Both the position numbers and the translations under genes were made by a program. 64,000 nucleotides of DNA, taken from positions 434,001 through 498,000 of the forward strand of contig NZ_CP150629.1 in NCBI RefSeq assembly GCF_038022665.1, in the 5' to 3' direction. The notes under the pieces are model-generated. The model saw nothing but the letters and a program-made list of their open reading frames with translations. It was not told the DNA's origin and did no database searches. The stretch comes from Methanolobus sp. WCC4 (GTDB lineage Archaea; Halobacteriota; Methanosarcinia; Methanosarcinales; Methanosarcinaceae). Positions 9,473 through 16,840 of this stretch are shown piece after piece. The first letter of the stretch is position 1. Each line of letters opens with the position of its first letter.

Positions 9473-9582
9473 TAAAATTCAGCCTGTAACTTCCTTACAG
9501 ACTAAGATCGCACACATCATATAACAGAAAGTCCTCATTTTTACATAAATAATAAATATAAAAACATTTTACATTTTATTGT

Positions 9583-11319
9583 ATGGGTATTGGCATTAAA
9601 CGCGGGTATGAGACCCTCCCCAACAATGATGTGATGTTCGGGGTCAGGGTAACCAATGATAGTGATCTTGTGATATCAGACGTACAGGTCATCCTTGATC
9701 ACAACGAGTCACTTTTCAGCTTACAGGGAGACAGGATACAGAAACTGGACAACATCCCGCCGACCATACCGAGGACTGCAAAGTTCATTTTGAAACCACT
9801 TGGTTGCGTCCACAAAGAGAACATCGAGGCAACCATCAGTTATCGTGACCATAAATGGGAGAAGCATATGGTCAGCATGCGGCCAAAGGAGGTACATTGT
9901 GTATGTCCTTTCCTGCGGGCAAAACCAACAACGAGGAAAGAATTCCTCAATCTCACTGAGAAGGGTCACTCCATAGAAACTGGAATGAACTTCGAAGGAA
10001 TAGGTGCCGAAGAGATAATCTCTTTTTTGATGCAGACATGTTCCACACGCCTCTATATTGTGGATAACTATCCTGTCAACGAAGGCAATATCATCTATTT
10101 CTCAGGTGAGTCCATAGGTGAGAAGGCATACTACCTGCTCACGGTCCTTGTTAAAGAGAACGAAGGACTCACTCAGATAATGTGCCGGGCGGTCTCGGAT
10201 AAGACCCACGGGATACATGGGTTCCTCAATGAGATCGTCTTTGAGCTGAAACACCTTGTCAATACAGTCAACTCAGCAAAGGAGATAGGGATCATAAGGA
10301 ACGAACAGGTCATCAATATCATCGATTCAGTGGTTCAGAGAACAAATTTCTCCACAGGACCCGGCAGCGGTTCTGTCAACATACAGGACAGCGTTGTGCA
10401 GAGAAGCGAGATCAGGCCGGGTCCACCATCTATACCTGCGGCTGCAGCAGTTCCAGCGGAAAATGAGGTGGTCGACCAGAAGTACGATGCATATATGGAA
10501 GAGATCAAGACCAGGAAAAAAGATGAGGAGCGGAGAAAGACAGTAGCCTCCGGTTCAGACCCGGGCGATCCAAAGAGCAGCAAAAAGAAGCTGCTGATGC
10601 CTCTCATGCTGGTATTCGCTGCATTTCTGGCAGGTTATCTGCTGGATAGCACACTGTTCATTGATGGTTCAGGCGATGACAACACAATATATCCTTCCAC
10701 ACAGGCATCCATTGTTGCGAGCACCCAGACAACTCAGGGAGAAGCTCCCAGCATGTACATAAAATACATTTATGGGAACAGGGCGAAGAACTCTGCTTCT
10801 GACATGTCCGATACCATCGACCTCCTGTGGGTGAAGGTCGGTCTGAACAGTGGCAGTGTGCCCATTGATATGACAGGGATGAGGATATTCGTGAGTGACG
10901 GGACGAATACCAATGAACTTGTCTATGCAGGAAGCGATGATTCCTTCGGTACTATGACCGAGTATTCTCCAAAGAACCTCAGGAGACTCCTCACCACTTC
11001 AGGGAACGCTGAGAACTATTTCACTGCTGAGGTAGTCCATGACAGCGACTCATCATTCTCGCAGACCAAGCCAATCATGAATGCAGGGGACCACATAGCA
11101 GCCCTTGTGTCAACGAGCTCTGACTCAGCCGCATCTGGCGGATACTACAAGCTCAGGGGAATTGATGTGTCCTCAGGACTTGAAAGGTCAGGACTTGATA
11201 TCGGACCGGGAACTACTGTGAGTATAATAATAAAGGGAGAAACAGGAACACTTGTAAGCACTGAAATAGTCACACCTTCATCTTACGGAACTGAGGAAAC
11301 GATATATCTCTACCCATGA
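9583..11319 (+). CDS. Membrane protein: cytoplasmic conserved module, one TM, archaellin-like external domain
   Basis: A 578-residue paralog of the preceding gene. Residues 1-250 match it position for position. Residues 245-280 hold two copies of an xDSVVQR motif, and YDAYMEEIK occurs at 301-309. One membrane helix lies at about 336-354 after SSKKK. Residues about 385-578 resemble the globular domain of archaellins: DTIDLLWVKVGLNSGSVPID, RIFVSDGT, PIMNAGDHIAAL, a PGTTVSIIIKGE strand and the final TPSSYG. The class III signal peptide and assembly helix of archaellin are absent; the domain is tethered by the new anchor. A sensor or adhesion role is possible but not shown. A TATA element lies about 28 bases before the ATG. 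Confidence 0.72.
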   Translation: MGIGIKRGYETLPNNDVMFGVRVTNDSDLVISDVQVILDHNESLFSLQGDRIQKLDNIPPTIPRTAKFILKPLGCVHKENIEATISYRDHKWEKHMVSMRPKEVHCVCPFLRAKPTTRKEFLNLTEKGHSIETGMNFEGIGAEEIISFLMQTCSTRLYIVDNYPVNEGNIIYFSGESIGEKAYYLLTVLVKENEGLTQIMCRAVSDKTHGIHGFLNEIVFELKHLVNTVNSAKEIGIIRNEQVINIIDSVVQRTNFSTGPGSGSVNIQDSVVQRSEIRPGPPSIPAAAAVPAENEVVDQKYDAYMEEIKTRKKDEERRKTVASGSDPGDPKSSKKKLLMPLMLVFAAFLAGYLLDSTLFIDGSGDDNTIYPSTQASIVASTQTTQGEAPSMYIKYIYGNRAKNSASDMSDTIDLLWVKVGLNSGSVPIDMTGMRIFVSDGTNTNELVYAGSDDSFGTMTEYSPKNLRRLLTTSGNAENYFTAEVVHDSDSSFSQTKPIMNAGDHIAALVSTSSDSAASGGYYKLRGIDVSSGLERSGLDIGPGTTVSIIIKGETGTLVSTEIVTPSSYGTEETIYLYP

Positions 11320-11353
11320 GGAAAGCGGCGAGAAAGAAGGAGAAATAGTTCTT

Positions 11354-11797
11354 TTACTTCTTTGACTTGCTGTCGAACAGTTCCTTTGCGCTCTCAGCAC
11401 ATGCGATAGCATCTTTCTTTATCTGGCACTCCCAGAAGACCATCACGTCCCAGCCTTCAGCTTCAAGAGCTGCTTTTTTCTTTGCGTCCCTTTCTTTGTT
11501 CTTCCTGAACTTCTCAGCCCAGAAATCGGTATTTGATCTGGGGAGAGGCAGGTCACAGTGTGGGCAGCGATGCCAATAACAGCCATGAACGAAGATGGCT
11601 ATCTTCTTTCCGGGATAGGCGATATCAGGCCTGCCTGGCACCTTCTTCCAGTGAAGACGATATCCCGGGATGCCTACTTCCCTCAGTGCCTTCCTGAAGA
11701 TGATCTCGGGTTTGGTGTTCTTCCCGGTGTTCGCGCTCATCACTCTGGATGTGGTCTCGGACTCGGGGATGGGGGCACGGCCGTCTCTGATATACAT
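11354..11797 (-). CDS. vsr: Very-short-patch-repair (Vsr) endonuclease
   Basis: Nicks DNA at T:G mismatches left by deamination of 5-methylcytosine. At 147 residues it has the family length. It shows SRVMSANTGKNTKPEI near the N-terminus, the catalytic GRPDIAYPGKKIAIFVHG stretch, the zinc-type YWHRCPHCDLP, and SNTDFWAEKFRKNKERD. It is divergent from a C5 cytosine methyltransferase that starts 86 bases away, the expected partnership. Vsr genes are sporadic in archaea and usually move with restriction-modification loci, so acquisition by transfer is likely. Confidence 0.93.
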   Translation of the reverse strand: MYIRDGRAPIPESETTSRVMSANTGKNTKPEIIFRKALREVGIPGYRLHWKKVPGRPDIAYPGKKIAIFVHGCYWHRCPHCDLPLPRSNTDFWAEKFRKNKERDAKKKAALEAEGWDVMVFWECQIKKDAIACAESAKELFDSKSKK

Positions 11798-11882
11798 GTT
11801 GTCAGAATATTTGTGGCGGAGGTATAAAAGGCAACCCTATTGGATCGAAGGTGTTATATTTCTAAAGGTCATTTCATGGAGC

Positions 11883-13508
11883 ATGACCAAAAGGCGACTG
11901 ACAGCGGCAGATTTCTTCTGCGGGGGCGGTGGATTCTCGGAAGGATTCAGACAGAACGGTTTTGAACTGCTCTTTGCCCTTGATAGCTGGCAGCCTGCCA
12001 TTGATACACATCATCTCAACCATCCGGATTGCAATGCGGTCAGGATGGATATCCTTGAACTCGATACCCCGGAGAAGATAGACGAATTCGTTCCTGACGT
12101 GGACGTGCTTATCGGAAGTCCTCCCTGTGTCTCGTTCTCCGGTTCTAACAAAGCAGGAAAAGCCGATAAGAGCCTTGGTATCCAGCTTATCGAAGCATAT
12201 CTAAGGATAATCGCGTGGAAGAAGAGCAAGGGCCAGCTAAAGTACTGGTTGCTGGAGAACGTCCCCAATGCAGGGAACTATGTTAAGGACAGATACACGT
12301 GGAAGGAACTCGGACTTCCGGGAAGCGGGGATGACCTTATTGTTGAGAGGAAAGAGGTGTTCAATGCAGCGTACTATGGCGCACCTCAGGCAAGGAAGAG
12401 ATTCGTTTGCGGGGATTTCCCTCTCCCGGAACCCACATGCAGTGATGAGTCCGAATTCACCACCACACGACAGGTGCTTGAGGCTTTGAGGAATCCTTTT
12501 GAGAAGGACCATAGCGGAACCATAAGCGACCCGAGCTATGACCTGTCCGTGCCGGCTGATTCACTGACCGACCATTTCTATGACACGCGTGTGGCTGAGT
12601 TCGAGTGGAAGAAGGCCAGAAGGATGAAGGAGGACCACGGATTCATGGGGAAGATGTCATTCCCTGAGGATCTGGACCGTCCGAGCAGGACCGTCATGGC
12701 TACAATGTCGGCGTCTACCAGAGAGGCCATGATACTTGATGCTGTGGGAGAGGATGGAGAACATATCGGGTATCGCCTGCCCACCATCAGGGAAATCGCC
12801 TCTTTCATGTCGTTCCCGATCACATACCAGTTCCAGGCCAACAATGAGAGTTCCAAGTACAGGCTTGTGGGCAATGCAGTATGCTCCCGCCTGTCCTCTG
12901 CACTTGCAAGGGCAATCCTCATAGAGGAAGGTATCGAGCCGCCTGAGAAGTTCATCCCGCTGCCGGATACAAGACCGAACGTGGACCTCAGGGGCACTAA
13001 GAGGAAGCTGAAGACAGAGAACAAGAAAAAAACTGATGCAAAGTTCGCGATCCACATCCCCTACATAAAGATAAGGGGATTCAGGGTGGAGCTTAGCAAT
13101 AAGGACTCCGATTTTGAAAAAGGCGATATCAAATGGTCCTGCATCCTGCATCAGGGAAGTGGCAAGAATGCCCTGAAGTGCAGCCCGGATGACTGTGACA
13201 TGACAGGGCTGGTCCAGCAGATTCCCGGTTTCGATGGGTTCAAAGAAGACGTTCATGAAATGTTCAGTGAACTGGATATGGACCATACGCATCTTCAGGA
13301 GGCCTATGTTGCCAGATGCGAGAGCGAGTACATCACACCGGAACAGGCACTGGACATGATGAAGGAACTTGTGGACAGGCATTTCCCTGAGGAGGATGCC
13401 TTTGTGGACAATTCCGACAGGATGATCGCTATAGACAGGGACAGGGTTCCTGTGAGGGTGATCGCGGGTATGTATGCCTGTGATTATTTTGTTGAGTGCC
13501 TGGATTAA
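11883..13508 (+). CDS. dcm: DNA (cytosine-5) methyltransferase with C-terminal extension
   Basis: Transfers methyl from SAM to C5 of cytosine. The 541 residues begin at the ATG just before the SAM motif I (ADFFCGGGGFSEGF). The catalytic loop is GSPPCVSFSG (motif IV), followed by LLENVPN (VI), QARKRFVCGDF (VIII) and RLVGNAV (X). The methyltransferase core ends near residue 360. The remaining roughly 180 residues (KIRGFRVELSNKD, ILHQGSGKNALKCSPDDCD) are not part of the standard core and may recognise DNA or a partner. An open frame extends back to 11670 over vsr but lacks homology, so I rejected that start. A hairpin terminator follows at 13535. Confidence 0.93.
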   Translation: MTKRRLTAADFFCGGGGFSEGFRQNGFELLFALDSWQPAIDTHHLNHPDCNAVRMDILELDTPEKIDEFVPDVDVLIGSPPCVSFSGSNKAGKADKSLGIQLIEAYLRIIAWKKSKGQLKYWLLENVPNAGNYVKDRYTWKELGLPGSGDDLIVERKEVFNAAYYGAPQARKRFVCGDFPLPEPTCSDESEFTTTRQVLEALRNPFEKDHSGTISDPSYDLSVPADSLTDHFYDTRVAEFEWKKARRMKEDHGFMGKMSFPEDLDRPSRTVMATMSASTREAMILDAVGEDGEHIGYRLPTIREIASFMSFPITYQFQANNESSKYRLVGNAVCSRLSSALARAILIEEGIEPPEKFIPLPDTRPNVDLRGTKRKLKTENKKKTDAKFAIHIPYIKIRGFRVELSNKDSDFEKGDIKWSCILHQGSGKNALKCSPDDCDMTGLVQQIPGFDGFKEDVHEMFSELDMDHTHLQEAYVARCESEYITPEQALDMMKELVDRHFPEEDAFVDNSDRMIAIDRDRVPVRVIAGMYACDYFVECLD

Positions 13509-13534
13509 GAACGGGTAATTCGTATCTTTTTATT

Positions 13535-13563
13535 GTGGTTCATCGAACCACGGTTATTTTTTG
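13535..13563 (+). terminator. Terminator after dcm
   Basis: GTGGTTC (13535-13541), a three-base loop, and GAACCAC (13545-13551) form a perfect stem followed by GGTTATTTTTT. It separates dcm from the nuclease candidate, which has its own promoter. Confidence 0.65.
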
Positions 13564-13674
13564 TTGCTATCTACGTTAAACGTTAGCTTATTGTATGTAC
13601 GTATTTTTTTAATACAATTTATAGAAAAATCGCTGAATTAAATTATTTTATAATGTAGTGCATCATATATACAG

Positions 13675-14343
13675 ATGCATATGTCCAACAGGATCTACGA
13701 TATGAGAACAGAAAGGACCATAATAGATCTCCTTGAGTCAAGACTCTATCCGGATATCTGCTCTGAACCGGTCAGATGGTACAATGACAGGTCCGATCAA
13801 TTGAAAGGCAAGGATTGTGACCTTTTTTTCAATGGACTCACGGCTGCATCCGTTGATGTGAAATGCGCCCATGATCATGTCAGGACGGATGTCTCAGAAG
13901 GATCCCTCCCCACTTTCGCTTTTGAACTGAGCTTCTGCAACGGCGGCAAAGAGATACCAGGCTGGTTATATGACACCTCAAAAGAAACACGATATTACCT
14001 GCTGTCATGGATATGGGCAAAGAAGGAGAGATATTTCGGGCCGGAGGATATTCTCAAACTTGAATGCTGTCTTGTTGAGAGACAGAAGATACTTGCTTTT
14101 TTAGCCAGGAGAGGATTGTACCCCGAAAATGCTGTTGAGATCAACAGGATGATCAGAAGAAGTGGCACAGATGGACGATACATGGACAGGGACCTGAGAG
14201 GCGAGTTCCCCTTTATCGACATGGATGGGGGCTTCCATATTTATTATTCAAAGGATGGTAAAGAGGAGAAGCCAATTAATGTGATCATCTACAAGAAGCA
14301 TCTGCTGGAACTTGCTGAGAAGAGCTTCACTTTGGATATGTAG
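13675..14343 (+). CDS. Predicted PD-(D/E)XK nuclease, candidate partner of dcm/vsr
   Basis: A 222-residue protein that I recognise only by motif. GKDCD (45-49) is followed 12 residues later by VDVK (60-63), giving the D...DxK core of a PD-(D/E)XK nuclease. Downstream LPTFAFELSF and YYLLSWIWAKKE form predicted strands and helices. The position just beyond the methyltransferase and Vsr genes makes a cognate restriction enzyme the simplest idea, but this is inference. A TATA element (TTATTTTATAAT, about 13642-13653) lies about 27 bases before the ATG, so the transcript is probably leaderless and separate from dcm. An ATG two codons in (13681) is an alternative start. Confidence 0.6.
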   Translation: MHMSNRIYDMRTERTIIDLLESRLYPDICSEPVRWYNDRSDQLKGKDCDLFFNGLTAASVDVKCAHDHVRTDVSEGSLPTFAFELSFCNGGKEIPGWLYDTSKETRYYLLSWIWAKKERYFGPEDILKLECCLVERQKILAFLARRGLYPENAVEINRMIRRSGTDGRYMDRDLRGEFPFIDMDGGFHIYYSKDGKEEKPINVIIYKKHLLELAEKSFTLDM

Positions 14344-14379
14344 GATGAACCTTTCGCAGTATCGTTCCTGTATTCCCGG

Positions 14380-14934
14380 TCACTTCCTTAGTTTCAAATA
14401 ATAATTCTTCTGCGTGGCAATTTCGTCTAAGATCGAATGGAGTGATCTGGACCTTTCTTTGATGTCTGGTCCTTTTGAGTTCTTTTTCGCTTCATCCAGA
14501 GCTTCTTTCAATTCCTCGATCTCTAAAACGGTTGATGCAATACAATAATATCTCTTTGAACGGCCTTCATTGAATTCCTGCAACATTTCCTTTAGCAGTT
14601 GTTCTCTGGCCTTTTGAGACATTTCAAATTCAGTCACCCCGTTCTTCCGAATAAAGGCAATATCATCTTCAAGTTTCTGATAACACTTGAACGAATCACG
14701 CTTTTTCCCAAGCTCCCTGTGTTTTTCCCATTTTTCACAGGTTTCACTCTCTTTGCAATCCCAGCAGAACTCAAGTTCTTTTTTCTTTATTCCACAGGTG
14801 ATAAAGGGACAACCTACGGCCATCCTTCCATCGCTTTTGCAGCCCAGGCACTGGCTTTTCGTATTCATGTGATAGTTTGGACAAAGCCTGCAGGAAAGCC
14901 CGCATATTCCTATTTCGGGGCATTTTATTTCCAT
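14380..14934 (-). CDS. DUF3795 family Cys-rich protein
   Basis: A 184-residue protein with an N-terminal cluster of cysteines: GICGLSCRLCP, QCLGCKSDG, VGCPFITCGIKKK and FCWDCKESETCEKW (residues about 10-68). This is the DUF3795 pattern, thought to bind zinc or an Fe-S cluster. Residues about 85-180 are helical and charged. The function is unknown. Such genes are scattered, often in accessory regions, and this one sits between the restriction-like locus and the toxin-antitoxin genes. Confidence 0.75.
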   Translation of the reverse strand: MEIKCPEIGICGLSCRLCPNYHMNTKSQCLGCKSDGRMAVGCPFITCGIKKKELEFCWDCKESETCEKWEKHRELGKKRDSFKCYQKLEDDIAFIRKNGVTEFEMSQKAREQLLKEMLQEFNEGRSKRYYCIASTVLEIEELKEALDEAKKNSKGPDIKERSRSLHSILDEIATQKNYYLKLRK

Positions 14935-15071
14935 GGGTAGTTAGTAAGTACGGCCTACTTTTAATATTTTTGTTAGCTCGGTGGAATTTATCTTAAACGT
15001 GATCAAACAAGGAAAACACAGAGAATACGCCGGAGTTTCTAATCGAGTAGTATCAGAAGGGGCTTTCGGAT

Positions 15072-15108
15072 GGATGAACACAATTTTGGATAGGATTTGT
15101 GCTCACCT
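15072..15108 (+). repeat. 37-bp hairpin repeat, copy A
   Basis: First of three 37-bp copies in the same orientation. The ends are imperfect inverted repeats (GATGAACACAA at 15073-15083, TTGTGCTCACC at 15098-15108). The sequence before it (from about 15018) also resembles that before copy B. Confidence 0.75.
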
Positions 15109-15170
15109 GTTCTCACGAAATTACTTCAATGAAAATCAATTTAATATACAATAACCGCTGATGATTAAAT

Positions 15171-15377
15171 ATGGAATACACAATCGTTCTTGAGCCAGCT
15201 GAGGAAGGTGGATACACTGCACGTTGTCTGGAACTCCCCGCAGCCATAAGTGAGGGCGATACCAGAAAGGAAGCAATAGAGAACATTAAAGAAGCCATTG
15301 AACTGGTGCTTGAAGTTACGGAAGAACAGGCAAAAGTATTTGGCGAAATCACTAAGGTTGAGATTGCAAGTGCCTGA
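15171..15377 (+). CDS. hicB: HicB-like antitoxin
   Basis: A 68-residue HicB-type protein with EYTIVLEPAEEGGYTARCLELP and SEGDTRKEAIENIKEAIEL, the typical beta-beta-helix domain. It would neutralise HicA by binding it. No C-terminal HTH or ribbon-helix-helix is present, so it is the short form and may not bind DNA alone. TTTAATATA at 15140-15148 lies 23-30 bases before the ATG. Its end overlaps hicA by eight bases, indicating coupled translation. Confidence 0.88.
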   Translation: MEYTIVLEPAEEGGYTARCLELPAAISEGDTRKEAIENIKEAIELVLEVTEEQAKVFGEITKVEIASA

Positions 15378-15582
15378 ACTACCAGCAATTTCCGGCCAGA
15401 AGACTATAAAAATACTGGTGAAACTCGGTTTTGTTGTAGTAAGGCAAAAAGGAAGTCATGTGTTTTTGCAGCGGGGGAATGATACCGTCACAGTTCCTTT
15501 GCACAACCCCCTTAAAAAAGGAACTTTGAAAAGCATTCTAAAACAAGCTAATGTTGACCTCGACGAGTTCATAAGAACCTGA
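15370..15582 (+). CDS. hicA: HicA-like toxin (mRNA interferase)
   Basis: A 70-residue HicA-type protein with a double-stranded RNA-binding-like fold. ISGQKTIKILVKLGFVVVRQKGSHVFLQRG contains the GSH motif whose histidine is catalytic in the family, followed by VPLHNPLKKGTLKSILKQA. I place the start at GTG 15370, with AAGGTTGAG as a plausible ribosome binding site; in-frame TTG codons just upstream are alternatives. Here the antitoxin gene precedes the toxin gene. Confidence 0.87.
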   Translation: MPELPAISGQKTIKILVKLGFVVVRQKGSHVFLQRGNDTVTVPLHNPLKKGTLKSILKQANVDLDEFIRT

Positions 15583-15689
15583 TAATAAGGAACATTAAGC
15601 CTTCACCAACAACACACACTTTTTTGAAAACATCTTCAGCTTGTCCATAACCACAAAAACAGCATTTACAGCAATTTCCAGCGAAGACA

Positions 15690-15727
15690 AGCTCGAAGAC
15701 ACGCGGGAGTTTCTGGTGGAGCAGTAG
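15690..15727 (+). pseudogene. Possible 3' remnant of a lost gene (with a related remnant at 15018-15054)
   Basis: A short open stretch reads EDKLEDTREFLVEQ then stop at 15725-15727. A related stretch near 15018-15054 reads ENTPEFLIE then stop. Both lie about 20 bases upstream of a 37-bp repeat copy, so the duplicated unit is about 95 bp: the end of a coding sequence plus the hairpin. I cannot identify the parent gene, and chance is not excluded. Confidence 0.3.
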
Positions 15728-15748
15728 TACCATAAGGAACTTTTGATT

Positions 15749-15785
15749 GGATGACTACATTTTTAGATGGGATTTGTAGTCACCT
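15749..15785 (+). repeat. 37-bp hairpin repeat, copy B
   Basis: Second copy, with the clearest inverted ends: GATGACTACA (15750-15759) and TGTAGTCACC (15775-15784). It lies between hicA and the hepT stop codon. Confidence 0.8.
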
Positions 15786-15819
15786 ATGAAGTTAACGACA
15801 GGTTCTAATCAAAAATATA

Positions 15820-16242
15820 TCATGAATCAGCAGTTAAATATCTTGCAACATAGCTGCCAAATTCATCGAAGTCTTCCAGCCTCTCATCCAGGAACATGTG
15901 CATTATGTCAATATCCACTTCTTCGTACATGTGGACCAGAACATTCCTGAAACCGGCTGCCTGAGCGAATTCTTCTGCAAACTCCTGAGGGATCACTCCG
16001 TTCTTGCCGAGTATAAGGAACACGCTTCTGTATACCTCGGGCCTTTCGAACCCCTCCTTTGAGATGATCATCTCACCAATATCGATCGCACTTTCAATGG
16101 CAAGCTGGAAGTTGCGCTCAACTGCACTGCGAAGTTCGTAATTGTGTTCAAGCTCATTGCTGCCTGCATCTACGGACTTCAGGTAGCTGACACACCTCTG
16201 CATGAAATCCAGTTTCCTGAGTATTTTATCCTCATCACGCAT
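15820..16242 (-). CDS. hepT: HepT-like HEPN toxin (RNase)
   Basis: A 140-residue HEPN/DUF86 protein. The RX4HXY motif of active HEPN RNases is intact (RNVLVHMYEEVD, about residues 98-109). HepT cleaves RNA, and its tyrosine in this motif is the site modified by MntA in characterised systems. The gene directly abuts mntA with no intergenic base, antitoxin first. It is probably co-transcribed from upstream of 16689. Confidence 0.92.
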   Translation of the reverse strand: MRDEDKILRKLDFMQRCVSYLKSVDAGSNELEHNYELRSAVERNFQLAIESAIDIGEMIISKEGFERPEVYRSVFLILGKNGVIPQEFAEEFAQAAGFRNVLVHMYEEVDIDIMHMFLDERLEDFDEFGSYVARYLTADS

Positions 16243-16689
16243 TCAGGCCAGCCCCTTTTCAGTAATTCTCTTGAGCAGGTTCCTGTTCATCCGGTCCTCA
16301 TAGTATTTCCAGTCCAGATACACTGACATGATGCGCTGTTCAACATCCATCTTCAGGCTGCTGTCCCTTTCAAATATCAGGACATTGGGCCTTATAACCT
16401 CAAAACTAAGTACAGGTGGAGTGTCATTGAGCACTACCACGTCTATCTTATCACTTTTCAGCAGGTCTGAGAGTTTCCCTATCAGGTCAATCCGTTTACG
16501 GATCCTTTCTTTCCCTGTCAATGTCTCAGAAAGATAGACACCGATGTCCACATCACTTAACGGACCTGCCGTATCCTCTGCCAGCGAACCAAAAAGATAG
16601 GCAAGCTCAACTGACTCTTCATCAGGGAAGAATCCTTCCAGAAGAGTAATGATCTCTTTTTTGTCATGACACGGAGCTCTTTCTATCAT
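16243..16689 (-). CDS. mntA: MntA-like nucleotidyltransferase antitoxin
   Basis: A 148-residue minimal nucleotidyltransferase. The signature GSLAEDTAGPLSDVDIGVY (G-S-x10-D-x-D) is intact, with a third acidic residue in KIDVVVLND. In known MntA/HepT pairs it blocks the toxin by adding AMP to the toxin tyrosine. The C-terminal helices (about 110-148) are of normal length. It belongs to the accessory block between the restriction-like genes and the HNH endonuclease. Confidence 0.92.
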   Translation of the reverse strand: MIERAPCHDKKEIITLLEGFFPDEESVELAYLFGSLAEDTAGPLSDVDIGVYLSETLTGKERIRKRIDLIGKLSDLLKSDKIDVVVLNDTPPVLSFEVIRPNVLIFERDSSLKMDVEQRIMSVYLDWKYYEDRMNRNLLKRITEKGLA

Positions 16690-16764
16690 AGTACCAACGG
16701 CAAAGGTGTTCTAAATTTTTCTATGTGTTTATAAGTAATAAAGATTGAGTGAGGGTGTAGTTGT

Positions 16765-16801
16765 GGGTGACTACATTTTGGGAGGGAAATTGTGGTCACC
16801 T
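16765..16801 (+). repeat. 37-bp hairpin repeat, copy C
   Basis: Third copy, in the gap between the HNH stop and the mntA start. GGTGACTACA (16766-16775) faces TGTGGTCACC (16791-16800). The upstream sequence shared by copies A and B is absent here, so the 37-bp hairpin is the minimal unit. Confidence 0.78.
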
Positions 16802-16840
16802 AATAAGAGTATACTAAAATATGCTGTAAGAAAAATAATC

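Noticed and set aside
11670-11882. N-terminal extension of the methyltransferase frame over vsr
   Set aside because: It overlaps a well-supported Vsr gene on the other strand and precedes motif I by far more than usual.
12657-13382. A 241-residue minus-strand open frame opposite dcm
   Set aside because: The opposite strand carries all methyltransferase motifs in part of it, and the antisense frame has no start signals or family features.
15072-16801. CRISPR array
   Set aside because: The three 37-bp repeats are imperfect and 640-980 bases apart with genes between; no regular spacers or cas genes are present.
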